A stretch of 64,000 nt of DNA. It comes from Acidimicrobiales bacterium. Its GTDB lineage: Bacteria > Actinomycetota > Acidimicrobiia > Acidimicrobiales > Poriferisodalaceae. Every line of letters begins with the position of its first letter. Position 1 is the stretch's first letter. Location of the stretch: positions 186,001 to 250,000 of the forward strand of contig JAAZYR010000002.1 in the NCBI GenBank assembly GCA_014239555.1, read 5' to 3'. Below are positions 37,350 to 46,383 of this stretch, piece by piece. Under the pieces are notes generated by a model. That model was not told where the DNA came from, ran no database searches, and saw nothing but the letters and a program-made list of their open reading frames with translations. Made by a program: the position numbers and the translations under genes.

Positions 37350-38561
37350 ATGGATAATGATCCGGTCGCACACTTCTTCCCTAGCGACGAATCCGAACTT
37401 TATGTACATCCGGTGTTGGACGCCTTAGAAGCTCAAGCCGAAAATGCTGACCGAACCAGAACAGTTGCCACGCAGGTGACCGAACAGTTGCGCGGCAGCG
37501 ACGTCATGCGTATGGCAGCAACCGCTGAACTTGGAGGCGTTGAATCGTCGATCCTTTCTATGGGACGAGAGTTAGAGGCTGTCGCGTCGCGGTGTCCATC
37601 GACAGCGTGGTGTCTATGGAACCACTTGGCCGTGTTCCATCTCTTCGTAGGGACCTTGGGTCCCGAACACCACGAGTTTCTCCAAGAGATCGTGGAACGA
37701 GGCGAATGGGTTTCGTTCACCGCAGGGGCCGGCAGTGGTGTTCATGGCCGAATCGAAGGGGACGAAGCTGTCCTTAATGGCGCGGCGACCTTTGGCACTG
37801 GCAGTAGATACGCAGATCATTGTGGTGTCGTCTTTGCGGTTACCGGCGACGACGGGCAGCCTGTTCGACCGATGGATCTGCGTTTTTCAATCATTCCAAG
37901 TGACATCGAGGGTTTGAAGATTGAGCCAACCTGGGACGGGTCGGGCCTCCGAGCGTCAGCAACTGATGATCTCCACTACAGCGAGGTTCGAGTTCCATTA
38001 GACCGCTGCGTTCAGTGGTACGGAGCAAACCGAGCCGAATCTTTACGCACTGTGCCTGTTGTCCATCACCGCTATCGGGAAGATTGGGTCGGAATTTCAG
38101 ATCTCTGGTTGGGCTGGATGGCGGTAGGGCTTGTACGTCGAGCCTTGCAAGAAGCCTCAGCGTCAACCCGCGAACGAAGAGTGATCATGGGAGGCAAGAT
38201 GGTTGAGAAACCAACTGCCCAAATCAACATCGGCCGCTCTGCCGCTCTTCTTTCTTCTGCTCGCGCTGCCGTGGAAACGGCCTGCCTGGAGTTGGACAGA
38301 CGAGTCGAGCGAGGCATCGTCCCCGACGAAGCAGACTATTTGCGTCAAATGTCGATTGTTTCAATGAGCGTTGAGCAGTTAGCCGAGGCGATGCAACTCC
38401 TAGAACGAACTCAAGGGGGCAACGGACTTCGCGAAGGTGGAACTTTCGAGCGGAGGTACCGTGATTTTCGAGCGATGCCACTGCACATAAATGTTCATCA
38501 GGACCGTGTAACCCACCAACTTGGGCGTTTCGTCCTCGATATTGAACGAGACCCTTTCTAA
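37350..38561 (+). CDS. Acyl-CoA dehydrogenase-like flavin monooxygenase (HsaA/HpaB-like)
   Basis: 403-residue protein with the acyl-CoA dehydrogenase fold but the features of the type-2 C-terminal (HsaA/DszC-like) monooxygenases. These include AVASRCPSTAWCLWNHLAVFHL, FTAGAGSGVHGRIEGDEAVLNG and GTGSRYADHCGVVFAV, and no ACAD catalytic Glu motif. Such enzymes hydroxylate aromatic, steroid or sulfur heterocycle substrates with reduced flavin. The ATG at 37350 is used; the earlier frame runs into the divergent gene. An oxidoreductase partner is not obvious, but the NimA-like protein next door could supply flavin (speculative). Confidence 0.75.
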   Translation: MDNDPVAHFFPSDESELYVHPVLDALEAQAENADRTRTVATQVTEQLRGSDVMRMAATAELGGVESSILSMGRELEAVASRCPSTAWCLWNHLAVFHLFVGTLGPEHHEFLQEIVERGEWVSFTAGAGSGVHGRIEGDEAVLNGAATFGTGSRYADHCGVVFAVTGDDGQPVRPMDLRFSIIPSDIEGLKIEPTWDGSGLRASATDDLHYSEVRVPLDRCVQWYGANRAESLRTVPVVHHRYREDWVGISDLWLGWMAVGLVRRALQEASASTRERRVIMGGKMVEKPTAQINIGRSAALLSSARAAVETACLELDRRVERGIVPDEADYLRQMSIVSMSVEQLAEAMQLLERTQGGNGLREGGTFERRYRDFRAMPLHINVHQDRVTHQLGRFVLDIERDPF

Positions 38562-38642
38562 ACAGATCGGCTAGTTCGACACGACCCCCCAACTCGGATC
38601 TACGCTGACTTCGAGTCATACATTCTCAGGAGTTAGCTAGCA

Positions 38643-40337
38643 ATGAGTTACGACATCGTCATCAAAGACGGATTCATCTTCGACGGCACTGGGGCACCTC
38701 GAGTGCGAGGAGATGTTGGCATCACCGAAGGTCGTGTAACGGCTGTAGGTCGAGTCAGCCACCGAGACGCAAGCCAAATAATTGACGCAACCGGCATGCA
38801 CGTAGCGCCGGGTTTCATTGATCTACACACGCACTACGACGCACAAATTTTCTGGGACCCTTACTGCACACTTTCGGGCTGGCACGGCATCACGTCAGTC
38901 GCGATCGGTAATTGCGGGTTCGGTTTTGCCCCAGTTGCACCAGAAATGCGCGAATACGCGATGCGCTCGATGGTCCGCGTAGAAGCAATCCCTTACGACT
39001 CAATGGCGCAAGGTATGCCTTGGGATTGGGTGACCTTTCCCGAGTATCTGGACAGCTTGGACCGAACACCAAAAGCAATGAACATTCTTCCCTACGTGCC
39101 GATCGGTCCCATGCTGCTACAGGTGCTAGGCGTCGACGATGCCAAAGCGGGTCGCATGCCGTCTGACGAGGAGCACGCTGAATTGGCAAATTTGTTGCGT
39201 GAGGCAATGGACGCAGGCGGCTGCGGTTGGTCAGCTCAAAGACTTCCTTCGACGGGGCCAGCGGCAGTGCAGCGCGATTGGGATGGCACACCCATGCCTA
39301 CCGACATGATGAACGATGAGACTGCCAGAGTGTTAGCGAAAGTCTTAGCTGACCGTAATCAAGGTGTCGTTCAGATGACCCTGACAACCGATGACATCAA
39401 ACATGATCTCGCACATCTCGAAGAGATTGCGTCAATAAGCGGACGCCCCCTATTACATAACGTGGTGCAAGCGTTCGAGGACAGACCTCATATCCACAAG
39501 CGTCAGATCGAATGGCTGGAACGCTGCAGAGAGCGTGGAATTCCGGTTTATGGCCAAGGGGTAACGAGCGATGCAGGGTTTACTTTCACGTTGGAAGACT
39601 GGAACCTCTACGACGACTCTGAGGCCTGGATGGAGGCCTGTATGGGGGACAAAGCCGAGCGTTTGGCGAAATTTTCTGACCCAGCGCGCCGCCAAGCTTT
39701 GAAGGAGAATCTGCCCGCAACCGCAACCGCTCCGCTCGGAACTGTAACGATTCTGTCCCCACGCTCAGAAGGTACAGAAAGATACCGGGAAATGTCAGTG
39801 GCTCAAGCTGCCGCAGAGACAGGGAAGCACGAAGTAGACGTCATGCTCGACATCGCAGTCGAAGATGACCTTGACACGTTATTTTTTGTTGCCCCGCCGC
39901 AAGGAAACAGTGACCTTCTTCGTGATGTCGTTAGTTATCCGCACATGTTGTTTGGCGTTTCTGATGGTGGTGCCCACACGAAATTTCTGACGGCTGGCCG
40001 GTACCCCACCGAAACTCTCACACAACAGGTACGTGACAACCAGTGGCTAACGTATGAAGAAGCCCATCGGCGTTTATCCGCTCTTCCAGCGCAGCTGGCT
40101 GGGTTCACAGACAGAGGTGTCATTAGGCAGGGGTGCCCAGCTGACCTCGTCGTGTACGACCCTGAAAGCTTGAAGGTTCTGCCCATGGAGGTGGTGCATG
40201 ACCTTCCCGGTGGTGAATGGCGACGTATCCAAAAAGCGTCCGGCTACCGCAACGTCATAGTAAATGGGGAGATCACTATCGAAGGCGACACGCAAACCGA
40301 AACCTACAGCGGCAGACTTTTACGACACGGCCGCTAG
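38643..40337 (+). CDS. D-aminoacylase-like amidohydrolase
   Basis: Zinc amidohydrolase (564 aa) of the N-acyl-D-amino-acid deacylase group. The metal motif is FIDLHTHYDAQIFW near residue 60, followed by GITSVAIGNCGFGFAPV (with the Cys that ligates metal in D-aminoacylases), a His in HNVVQAF and the Asp in GVSDGGAHTKF. The C-terminal composite beta-domain returns with GCPADLVVYDPESLKV. The family acts on N-acyl-D-amino acids, but many marine homologues are unassigned. ATG 38643 has AGGAG upstream at good spacing. Confidence 0.88.
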   Translation: MSYDIVIKDGFIFDGTGAPRVRGDVGITEGRVTAVGRVSHRDASQIIDATGMHVAPGFIDLHTHYDAQIFWDPYCTLSGWHGITSVAIGNCGFGFAPVAPEMREYAMRSMVRVEAIPYDSMAQGMPWDWVTFPEYLDSLDRTPKAMNILPYVPIGPMLLQVLGVDDAKAGRMPSDEEHAELANLLREAMDAGGCGWSAQRLPSTGPAAVQRDWDGTPMPTDMMNDETARVLAKVLADRNQGVVQMTLTTDDIKHDLAHLEEIASISGRPLLHNVVQAFEDRPHIHKRQIEWLERCRERGIPVYGQGVTSDAGFTFTLEDWNLYDDSEAWMEACMGDKAERLAKFSDPARRQALKENLPATATAPLGTVTILSPRSEGTERYREMSVAQAAAETGKHEVDVMLDIAVEDDLDTLFFVAPPQGNSDLLRDVVSYPHMLFGVSDGGAHTKFLTAGRYPTETLTQQVRDNQWLTYEEAHRRLSALPAQLAGFTDRGVIRQGCPADLVVYDPESLKVLPMEVVHDLPGGEWRRIQKASGYRNVIVNGEITIEGDTQTETYSGRLLRHGR

Positions 40338-40377
40338 TTCGAAGTTTCGGTCAAACAAAACACGCGAGCACTACAAC

Positions 40378-41412
40378 TCAGGTCATGCCAAGGAGTTCAG
40401 CTGCTTGTTGCGCTCTCTCCCCTACGGAGTCTCTCATCCGGTCCAAATCAATATCTTCATCTTGTTCACCTTGCTGTCCGGCGAGGTAGCGGGAATAAAC
40501 CCCCTCACCGATACACGCTAAACGCCATTGAGCGAATGCTCGGTAGTAATTAATCGTGTCAACCTCAGAGTCCATAATGGTCGCGTAGCGCGAAGCCAAC
40601 TCATCCTGAGTCAAAAAACCGGGGAGCCCCGTGCTTTCTGCATCCCCAGCAGGCTCCTTCTCCTGAGGGTCATGCCAGTATCCAAGGAGTCCGCCAAGGT
40701 CAGCCATCGGCTCACCCAGAGTGCAGAGTTCCCAATCCAACACGGCTACTACTGACCCACTTGCATCGACCATGCAGTTTGATAACCGATAATCACCATG
40801 GGCGATCGTCGTAGGGTTTGGTTCGGGCATCACACGTATCAGTTCACGGGCAACCGCGTCGACGATGGGCATGTCACGGGTTCGTGAACTTTCCCATTGG
40901 CCGGACCACCGTTTCACTTGCCGTTCCACGTACCCGGTGCGCTTCGCAAAATCACCCAACCCCACTTCGTCAATATCCACTCGGTGCAATGCCGAAAGTG
41001 TGTCGATTAGCGATTCCGACATGGCTTTTCGAGCCGCCACATCCATTTCAGTAGCGATGTCTAAATCTCGGACAACAATCCCATCGACGTAATGCATGAC
41101 GTAAAAATCGCGCCCATTAACTGTTTCGTCTTGACAAAGACCAACCATTTCGGGGACCGGCACGTCGCTATCGCGAAGTGCATGCATTAGTCGGTATTCC
41201 CGTGCCATGTCGTGAGCGGAAGGCAAAAGCGGACCAGTCGGAGGGCGGCGCAAAACAAATCGGGTCCGGTCGTCATCATTGACGGCAAAGGTCATGTTGG
41301 ACCTGCCGCCAGCAATCAACGTGAACGTCAACGCTCCACTAATTTCCGCATGTTCACTAATCCACGACGTAACTTTTCCCGCCGCGATGATGTTGGGTAG
41401 GACTTCAGCCAT
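40378..41412 (-). CDS. Aminoglycoside phosphotransferase-like kinase (ACAD10/YihE type)
   Basis: Protein-kinase-like fold phosphotransferase (344 aa). The nucleotide loop ends with FVLRRPPTGPLLPSAHDMAREY. The catalytic loop IAHGDYRLSNCMV (H-G-D-x-x-x-x-N) and the metal Asp in AVLDWELCTLGEPMADLG are complete. This group (ACAD10/11 N-terminal kinase) phosphorylates 4-hydroxyacyl-CoA during catabolism of hydroxy acids, which would suit the enoyl-CoA hydratase and dehydrogenases around it. The ATG at 41412 is chosen; the longer frame overlaps the hydratase. Confidence 0.85.
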   Translation of the reverse strand: MAEVLPNIIAAGKVTSWISEHAEISGALTFTLIAGGRSNMTFAVNDDDRTRFVLRRPPTGPLLPSAHDMAREYRLMHALRDSDVPVPEMVGLCQDETVNGRDFYVMHYVDGIVVRDLDIATEMDVAARKAMSESLIDTLSALHRVDIDEVGLGDFAKRTGYVERQVKRWSGQWESSRTRDMPIVDAVARELIRVMPEPNPTTIAHGDYRLSNCMVDASGSVVAVLDWELCTLGEPMADLGGLLGYWHDPQEKEPAGDAESTGLPGFLTQDELASRYATIMDSEVDTINYYRAFAQWRLACIGEGVYSRYLAGQQGEQDEDIDLDRMRDSVGERAQQAAELLGMT

Positions 41413-41449
41413 GCCTTGTATGTAGCAGAGTGGCCTGGGTTCGTGTCGC

Positions 41450-42220
41450 CTAGCTGTTTCCAAACCTCGGCGGTCGGCGTTCTCTTAGCGCCTTCATAGC
41501 CTCGCGATGATCTGCTGATCGTGTCGTCGCTACGTGGTTTGCCTGGATTTTTTCAAGATCGGGATGAACTCCAGCCAAATCATCAATCGCTTGCTTCGTC
41601 AATTTCACAGCGTCTGGCGCCAATTCGGAAATGACGTTGCATAGCTCTGCCACTCGAGAGTTCAAGTGGTCTGGCTCAATAATTTCGGTGAGGTAGCCCA
41701 TGGCAAGCAACTCAGGCGCCCTTATCGTCTCTCCGGTCAAGAAAATACGTTTTGTGGCGGAAGGGCCGATACGTTCAACGAATCTTTGTAACCCCGTCGC
41801 GTAGTACTGCAGCCCTATTCGGGTAGCTGGCATAGCCAGGGCAACGTGGCTCGCTGCCAATCTCATGTCGCAGGCAAGGGCCAGGTCGGTGCCTCCCCCG
41901 TGCACATTGCCGTTGATGACCGCAATCGTGGGTATTGCCACTTTCGCTAAAGCGTCACACACTTCACCAAATCCGAACTTTGGTCGGTCTCCTTGGGCGA
42001 GTGCCCCTAGGTGATAGCCGGAGCACCAAGATGGGCCGTGAGCTTCGATCGTCAAACTACGTAGCGACGGGTCGGCCTCCACAGCCGCCAAATGAGCCAT
42101 TACGGCCTCTAAGTCTGGGGGACCTAAGCGGTTTCGTTTTTCGGGCCTTCGCAGAAAGATTTGAGCACGACTTTCGAGAACTTCAAGACTCGGTACATCC
42201 CCTTCGCTGTTTGCAGTCAT
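41450..42220 (-). CDS. Enoyl-CoA hydratase/isomerase
   Basis: Crotonase-fold protein (256 aa). The oxyanion-hole segments are GPSWCSGYHLGA and INGNVHGGGTDLALACDMRLA. The position of the first catalytic Glu is occupied by Gly-Thr (GGGTDLAL), so hydratase activity is uncertain and an isomerase or hydrolase role is possible. The start ATG 42220 lies 4 bases after the ADH stop. Part of a minus-strand run ADH - hydratase - kinase. Confidence 0.83.
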   Translation of the reverse strand: MTANSEGDVPSLEVLESRAQIFLRRPEKRNRLGPPDLEAVMAHLAAVEADPSLRSLTIEAHGPSWCSGYHLGALAQGDRPKFGFGEVCDALAKVAIPTIAVINGNVHGGGTDLALACDMRLAASHVALAMPATRIGLQYYATGLQRFVERIGPSATKRIFLTGETIRAPELLAMGYLTEIIEPDHLNSRVAELCNVISELAPDAVKLTKQAIDDLAGVHPDLEKIQANHVATTRSADHREAMKALRERRPPRFGNS

Positions 42221-42224
42221 CGGT

Positions 42225-43325
42225 TTAATCAAACACCAATATTGAGCGTCCCGCGACGCGACCATTCTCTAGATCGTCAACCGCTCGCCCAATGTCGTCT
42301 ATCGAATAGCGCTGAGTGACTAAAGCATCGAGGTCGAGGATGCCTTTACGGTGCCAATCAATGAACCGAGGTAAGTCTTCTCCTGGTGCACACGAACCGC
42401 CCAGACTGCAGATGTAGGAGCGTTCGCCGAGAAACATATATCGACTGTCCAGTTCGATTGGAGTCTGTGGTACCCCTACCAGCACAGCGGTTCCACCTTT
42501 AGATTGCCCGAACTCGCCGCTGCGAGTCATTTCAGATATTTGTCGCATCGTGGATGCGTGCCCGATGCAGTCAAACGCGTAGTCGACTCCAGCTATAGGT
42601 TGTCGCAAGACGTCGAACTGGTTGGCAATATCAGTTAGGTCTCGTACGGCTGCAACGGGATCGACTTGTGAAGCATTCACACCGTGGGTGGCTCCAAATT
42701 TTTTGGCAAAGTCAAGCTTGTCGTCATCCAAGTCGACAGCAATGATTGGGTCGGCACCAAGGTGCGCAGCGGCGGCTACTGCCGAGAGACCGACACCTCC
42801 GGCGCCAATTATGGCGACGCTGTCGCCGCTTTGAACTTTTGCGGTGTGTAGCACCGCGCCGGCGCCGGTAATCACCGCGCATCCGATGATGCTGCTTGCT
42901 TCGCGATCAATGTCGGATGGGACCTTCACCACATACATCTCGTCAGCGATGGCGTGCGTCGCCCAAGTGAAAACGTTGCTACTTGTCGCAGTGCGGCCAT
43001 CGGGGAGATCGACACTGGCAGGAGCTCCTTGACGGCGAGCCTGGGTTTGGTCTTTGGGCACCCAAGTCACCATCACGGTATCTCCCGGTTGTAGATCTGC
43101 GACCGACGTTCCGACAGCAACAACTTCGCCTGTTGATTCGTGACCCAGAACAACAGGCGCCGGTCGAGGATTGTGAATGACGTGAAGTTGGCTGTGGCAA
43201 ATTCCCGAGGCGAACTGTCGCACTACCACCTGATGTGGTGCAGGATCAGGAAGGCTTACATCGATTACTTCGAGCGGTTGATTCTGTTCTTCGGGGACAA
43301 CCACCACTCGAGCGTCGGTCGGCAT
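42225..43325 (-). CDS. Zinc-type alcohol dehydrogenase (class III-like MDR)
   Basis: Medium-chain dehydrogenase (366 aa). The catalytic zinc ligands are the Cys in FASGICHSQLH, GHESTGEV, and a Cys in IIGCAVITG. The NAD domain has AIIGAGGVGLSAVAAA and IIAVDLDDDKLDFAKKFGAT. The structural zinc loop with four Cys is absent, replaced by VTWVPKDQTQARRQGAP, unlike classical class III or NDMA-dependent enzymes. It probably oxidises an alcohol feeding acyl-CoA metabolism. Followed with 4-base spacing by the hydratase. Confidence 0.87.
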   Translation of the reverse strand: MPTDARVVVVPEEQNQPLEVIDVSLPDPAPHQVVVRQFASGICHSQLHVIHNPRPAPVVLGHESTGEVVAVGTSVADLQPGDTVMVTWVPKDQTQARRQGAPASVDLPDGRTATSSNVFTWATHAIADEMYVVKVPSDIDREASSIIGCAVITGAGAVLHTAKVQSGDSVAIIGAGGVGLSAVAAAAHLGADPIIAVDLDDDKLDFAKKFGATHGVNASQVDPVAAVRDLTDIANQFDVLRQPIAGVDYAFDCIGHASTMRQISEMTRSGEFGQSKGGTAVLVGVPQTPIELDSRYMFLGERSYICSLGGSCAPGEDLPRFIDWHRKGILDLDALVTQRYSIDDIGRAVDDLENGRVAGRSILVFD

Positions 43326-43394
43326 GATGCTTCTCCTACTTTCGTGAGTGCTTCAAAAGCTACTTCCGTTCGTTTGTCTTGACGAATAGTTGCG

Positions 43395-43865
43395 CTATGC
43401 CGGAAGTTGTAAGGGTCGACCATCAATGTCGGGGCGGCTGTCGGTTGATAACCACAATTGCACCGGTTCGCCGTCGGGCCAGAGCTGAGCCCGGACCATG
43501 GGTCGCGCATCTAGAGTTCCACCTGTAACGTCATCGATCTGCCCCGAAAAAACAATCTGGTTGCCGTTCGAACATCCCAACACCGCCAAAGCTTGCGAAA
43601 GGTCGCCGAGATGTATGCCGATGCGCATCTTTCGACCAGGGTCGTTGATCTCACGTTGAGTTCGCCATTGGGCAATCACGGCAGCTTCTACTGCATTTGC
43701 GGGATCCTCGAAACAACCAACGAAGAACGTTTCGTGGTCAACAATTAATGCCCCCATGGACTCGAAGATCTCTGTCACTAGCTCACTTGGCTCGACACTT
43801 TGGGGAATACCCACGATCTCATAGTCGATGCATGCATATGTGAGGATGCGCGTCGCTTCGTCCAT
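43395..43865 (-). CDS. Degenerate class III nucleotide-cyclase-like domain protein
   Basis: A 156-residue protein resembling the adenylate/guanylate cyclase catalytic fold: EIFESMGALIVDHETFFVGCFEDPANAVEAAVIAQW, then MRIGIHLGDLSQ, and a final strand. Only the core remains. The second metal Asp is retained in IHLGD, but the first metal motif (F-x-D-I) and the transition-state residues are missing, so cyclase activity is unlikely. It may be a binding or scaffold domain. It follows the alpha/beta hydrolase of the selenoprotein-B-like operon by 28 bases. Confidence 0.55.
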   Translation of the reverse strand: MDEATRILTYACIDYEIVGIPQSVEPSELVTEIFESMGALIVDHETFFVGCFEDPANAVEAAVIAQWRTQREINDPGRKMRIGIHLGDLSQALAVLGCSNGNQIVFSGQIDDVTGGTLDARPMVRAQLWPDGEPVQLWLSTDSRPDIDGRPLQLPA

Positions 43866-43893
43866 AAGGCATCTACGGGTTTCGAGACCTCAT

Positions 43894-44772
43894 CTATTTT
43901 GCCGGCGCAACGCTAGAGAGAAACTTGAGTACCGCCGCTACAAAGATGTCGTTACGGTCACCCGCCACCATATGAGCAGCATTGCCAACATTTTCATACT
44001 CAGAATGAGGTACGAGTTTTATGTAGGCATTGGCGCCCTCTTCTGAAAGCACGTCGCTGAGTCCTCCCCGAACCAACAAGGACGGGCATCGAACATTTCT
44101 TGCAGCCTCTTCTTGACGCGGTATCCGATCAGCTATTGATCTTTTGCGTTGCATAAATTCTGGATCCCAATGCCACCGGTACCGACCATCAGGCCATAAA
44201 CGCACGTTTTTTGCGAGACCATCTAGCGTGCGCGGTCGCTTCCGGTGCGGTTGATAGTTCGCGATCGCTTCGGCTACTTCGTCAAGAGATGAAAACCCGT
44301 CCGGTGCTTGACCCATGAAGTCTCTGATCTTCCGCACGCCGGATATTTCGATCCGAGGCGCAGTGTCGACCAACACCAATGCGGTTGCGTCAACGCGTCC
44401 TTCACCTACGGCCGTCAAAGACGTACCGCCTCCCATTGAGGCACCAACAAGAATGGGTTTTTGTCCAAAATGTTCGGTGACGGCAACGAGGTCATCAACA
44501 AGCACGTCAGTTGAGTAATCACCATCGGGAGCCCATTCGCTGTCCCCGTGTCCTCTGGCGTCAAGACTGATTGCTTGGTAGCCAGCATCGGCCAACATCT
44601 GACCCGCGCTCTTCCATGCGTGACGCGTTTGTCCGCCACCGTGTTGCAAGATCACGAGTGGACCAGAATCACCGTAAATATCGGCCGCGACGTGGACTCC
44701 GCCCGTTGCGGGGATCATCCTGTGCGGCTCTGGGGCGCCCTCCAATCGGGCGCCCCGTTCACCTTTTGCCAC
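43894..44772 (-). CDS. Alpha/beta hydrolase
   Basis: Cytoplasmic hydrolase (292 aa) with the oxyanion HGGGQTRHAWK, the nucleophile elbow GASMGGG, an Asp in LVVDTAP or later, and a catalytic His in VGNAAHMVAGDRN. GTG 44772 begins 5 bases after the selenoprotein-B-like stop with AGGGG upstream. A start at ATG 44718 would also suit the family N-terminus and would leave the 9-base-pair hairpin at 44732-44756 in untranslated RNA. Coupled to the selenoprotein gene, so it may act on the same substrate. Confidence 0.82.
   Translation of the reverse strand: MAKGERGARLEGAPEPHRMIPATGGVHVAADIYGDSGPLVILQHGGGQTRHAWKSAGQMLADAGYQAISLDARGHGDSEWAPDGDYSTDVLVDDLVAVTEHFGQKPILVGASMGGGTSLTAVGEGRVDATALVLVDTAPRIEISGVRKIRDFMGQAPDGFSSLDEVAEAIANYQPHRKRPRTLDGLAKNVRLWPDGRYRWHWDPEFMQRKRSIADRIPRQEEAARNVRCPSLLVRGGLSDVLSEEGANAYIKLVPHSEYENVGNAAHMVAGDRNDIFVAAVLKFLSSVAPAK
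44732..44756 (-). repeat. Perfect 9-bp inverted repeat after the selenoprotein-B-like stop
   Basis: GGGGCGCCC and GGGCGCCCC flank a 7-base spacer (44741-44747). On the minus-strand RNA this hairpin lies about 22 bases after the terminal TGA of the selenoprotein-B-like gene, near the start of the alpha/beta hydrolase. There is no U tract, so it is not a standard terminator. Its loop lacks the CGU start of the Sec hairpins. Confidence 0.5.
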
Positions 44773-44777
44773 GCGCG

Positions 44778-45674
44778 TCAGCCCCTACCCGCACCATCAG
44801 CTTTGGCATTCGCTTGGGCGGCGCGCCGTTGATCTCCCGCAGATGCGAGAGCAGTCCTGTTCGAGTCGTCAACTTTCATGAAGTGCTGCCGCCAACCATC
44901 ATTGGACTCGGCATCCCATACAAAAGGTGTCTGCGTTGTGGTTCGGGGCTGCCAGGCACGCTCGAGGAGGTCTAAGGCCATTCCAGTGACGGTTGTCTGC
45001 ATCTCGACGTCTCCGGGCTTACCGGCTGGATTTCCTAGGGGAAAGTCGGAGAACACAAAGCGACTTACACCGCACTCTTCGACTATGTCTCTTGCACTAC
45101 CGACCACCACGGTAGGGAGACCGGCTTCTTCAAGATGGCGGGCGACCAGACTCACGGTCTGGTGACAAACAGGTCAGAGTGGGACAAGGACAACGGCGTC
45201 AAGCTCGTCTTGTCTGGCAAATTCAAGTATTTGCGGTGCGTCCCTACGGCTGGTTCGTCTGTGACTGTAATCAGTAGGCACGCCATAGAACCGGTCGGCG
45301 AGTGAACCGATTCTGCCTCGGGCGGCAAATTCCCTCAGACGATTGATAGGCAGGTAGGTGTCCAAGTCGTCAGTGTGTGTGTTGTCTTTATCCCAGAAGA
45401 GGTCTTTGTTGTAGAGGCCTCCCAATGCATCATCGCAACGTGCCGCGTAGGGCTCTTTTGTTCCACCACCTGCTACAGCTACCTTCCGCTCAAAAAACGA
45501 TGTAGTGACGAGTCCGATCCGAGACTCAGCTAACGGTTTTTCAAGCGCCGCAAACGGCACCTCCTGATGGTATGCCCATTGATATGCCTGCGGGTAACCC
45601 TGGGCTCCGTAATAGCCACGCGATTTATCGATGTAGCTGACGTGCGAACGATGGGTGCGACGATCGTCTGCCAT
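44778..45674 (-). CDS. Selenoprotein B-like (glycine/betaine/D-proline reductase family), Sec at TGA 45176-45174
   Basis: Two frames join into a 298-residue protein when the TGA at 45176-45174 is decoded as Sec. The join is AVVLVPL-U-PVCHQTVSLVARHL, the U/C-P-V-C-H-Q motif of the GrdB/PrdB-related selenoprotein B family, with Sec167 and Cys170 as the redox pair. SYIDKSRGYYGAQGY, GLVTTSFFE, HTDDLDTYLPINRLREF and FSDFPLGNPAGKPGD are family blocks on both sides. The classical relatives reduce glycine or proline in anaerobes; here no GrdA/GrdC or PrdA is present. ATG start 45674. A perfect 7-bp hairpin follows the Sec codon. Operonic with the alpha/beta hydrolase. Confidence 0.92.
45145..45163 (-). 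promoter_or_regulatory. SECIS-like hairpin of the selenoprotein B-like gene
   Basis: Begins 11 bases after the in-frame TGA. ACCAGAC (45163-45157) pairs perfectly with GUCUGGU (45151-45145) around the five-base loop CGUGA. It has the same stem length and CGU loop start as the other three Sec sites, and lies inside the coding region. Confidence 0.8.
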
Positions 45675-45782
45675 CGAACTCCCTCCCCTTAATAAAGCAA
45701 CATCCTGATGGTAGGCGGAGAATGGGGGGAAGCGCCTAATTAGCGAACTACGGTCACCAGAAGTAACACAATGGAGGATTCG

Positions 45783-46262
45783 ATGATTGGCGACCTACCA
45801 CCGAGGCCACACCGTGGATGGACTTTTAGCGAGGTTCCCATCGGAAAGCGTTGGAGCACTTCAAGGCGCACTGTGACAGAAACGGATCTCGTTGTTTATG
45901 CCACACAGTTCGGTTTCGTTGAAGGTTTGTTTCTGGACGCAACAGGTTCAGAACGTGCTGGGTACTCGGGGCGTCTTGTTCCTGGAAGTTTGGTGATGTC
46001 GATAGCGGAAGGCTTGATCATCAGCGGAGGAGCTATTGCCGGGACGGGCATGGCTTATTTAGGTGCAGATGTGCAAGTTAAAGGACCGACTTTCGTTAAT
46101 GACACCCTCCAAGTCGTGGCCGAAGTGACCGCGGCAAGGCTGACCTCAAAACAAGATCGAGGAATTGTGACCACTCGCAACGAGGTGTTCAATCAGGACG
46201 GCAAAATAGTAATGGTGTACACCCCGACTCGAATGGTCCGAACAGAACACGTTGACGACTAG
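45783..46262 (+). CDS. MaoC-like dehydratase
   Basis: Hot-dog-fold MaoC-related protein (159 aa). [25 protein letters not shown] opens it, followed by VPGSLVMSIAEGLII and GPTFVNDTLQVVAEV. The typical catalytic D-x-x-P-x-H motif is not visible, so it may be a non-canonical or inactive homologue of the 14069 protein. I chose the ATG at 45783 because GGAGGA lies 5 bases before it; the in-frame ATG at 45771 has no such site. Divergent from the selenoprotein-B-like gene across about 110 bases. Confidence 0.75.
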   Translation: MIGDLPPRPHRGWTFSEVPIGKRWSTSRRTVTETDLVVYATQFGFVEGLFLDATGSERAGYSGRLVPGSLVMSIAEGLIISGGAIAGTGMAYLGADVQVKGPTFVNDTLQVVAEVTAARLTSKQDRGIVTTRNEVFNQDGKIVMVYTPTRMVRTEHVDD

Positions 46263-46383
46263 GCGGAACGGAGGACCGGTGGCTATTTAGTAACCCCTTT
46301 CAGTCATCGTCCATTTCACGAGGATTGTTCGACTTCCGCCATCGAGCAGGATTAGAGATCGCCGACAGCGCTACCCTCCACAC

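Noticed and set aside
44778..44780. Terminal TGA of the selenoprotein-B-like gene as a second Sec codon
   Set aside because: Read-through adds only about 20 basic, unfamily-like residues before the next stop, and the nearby hairpin has no CGU loop.
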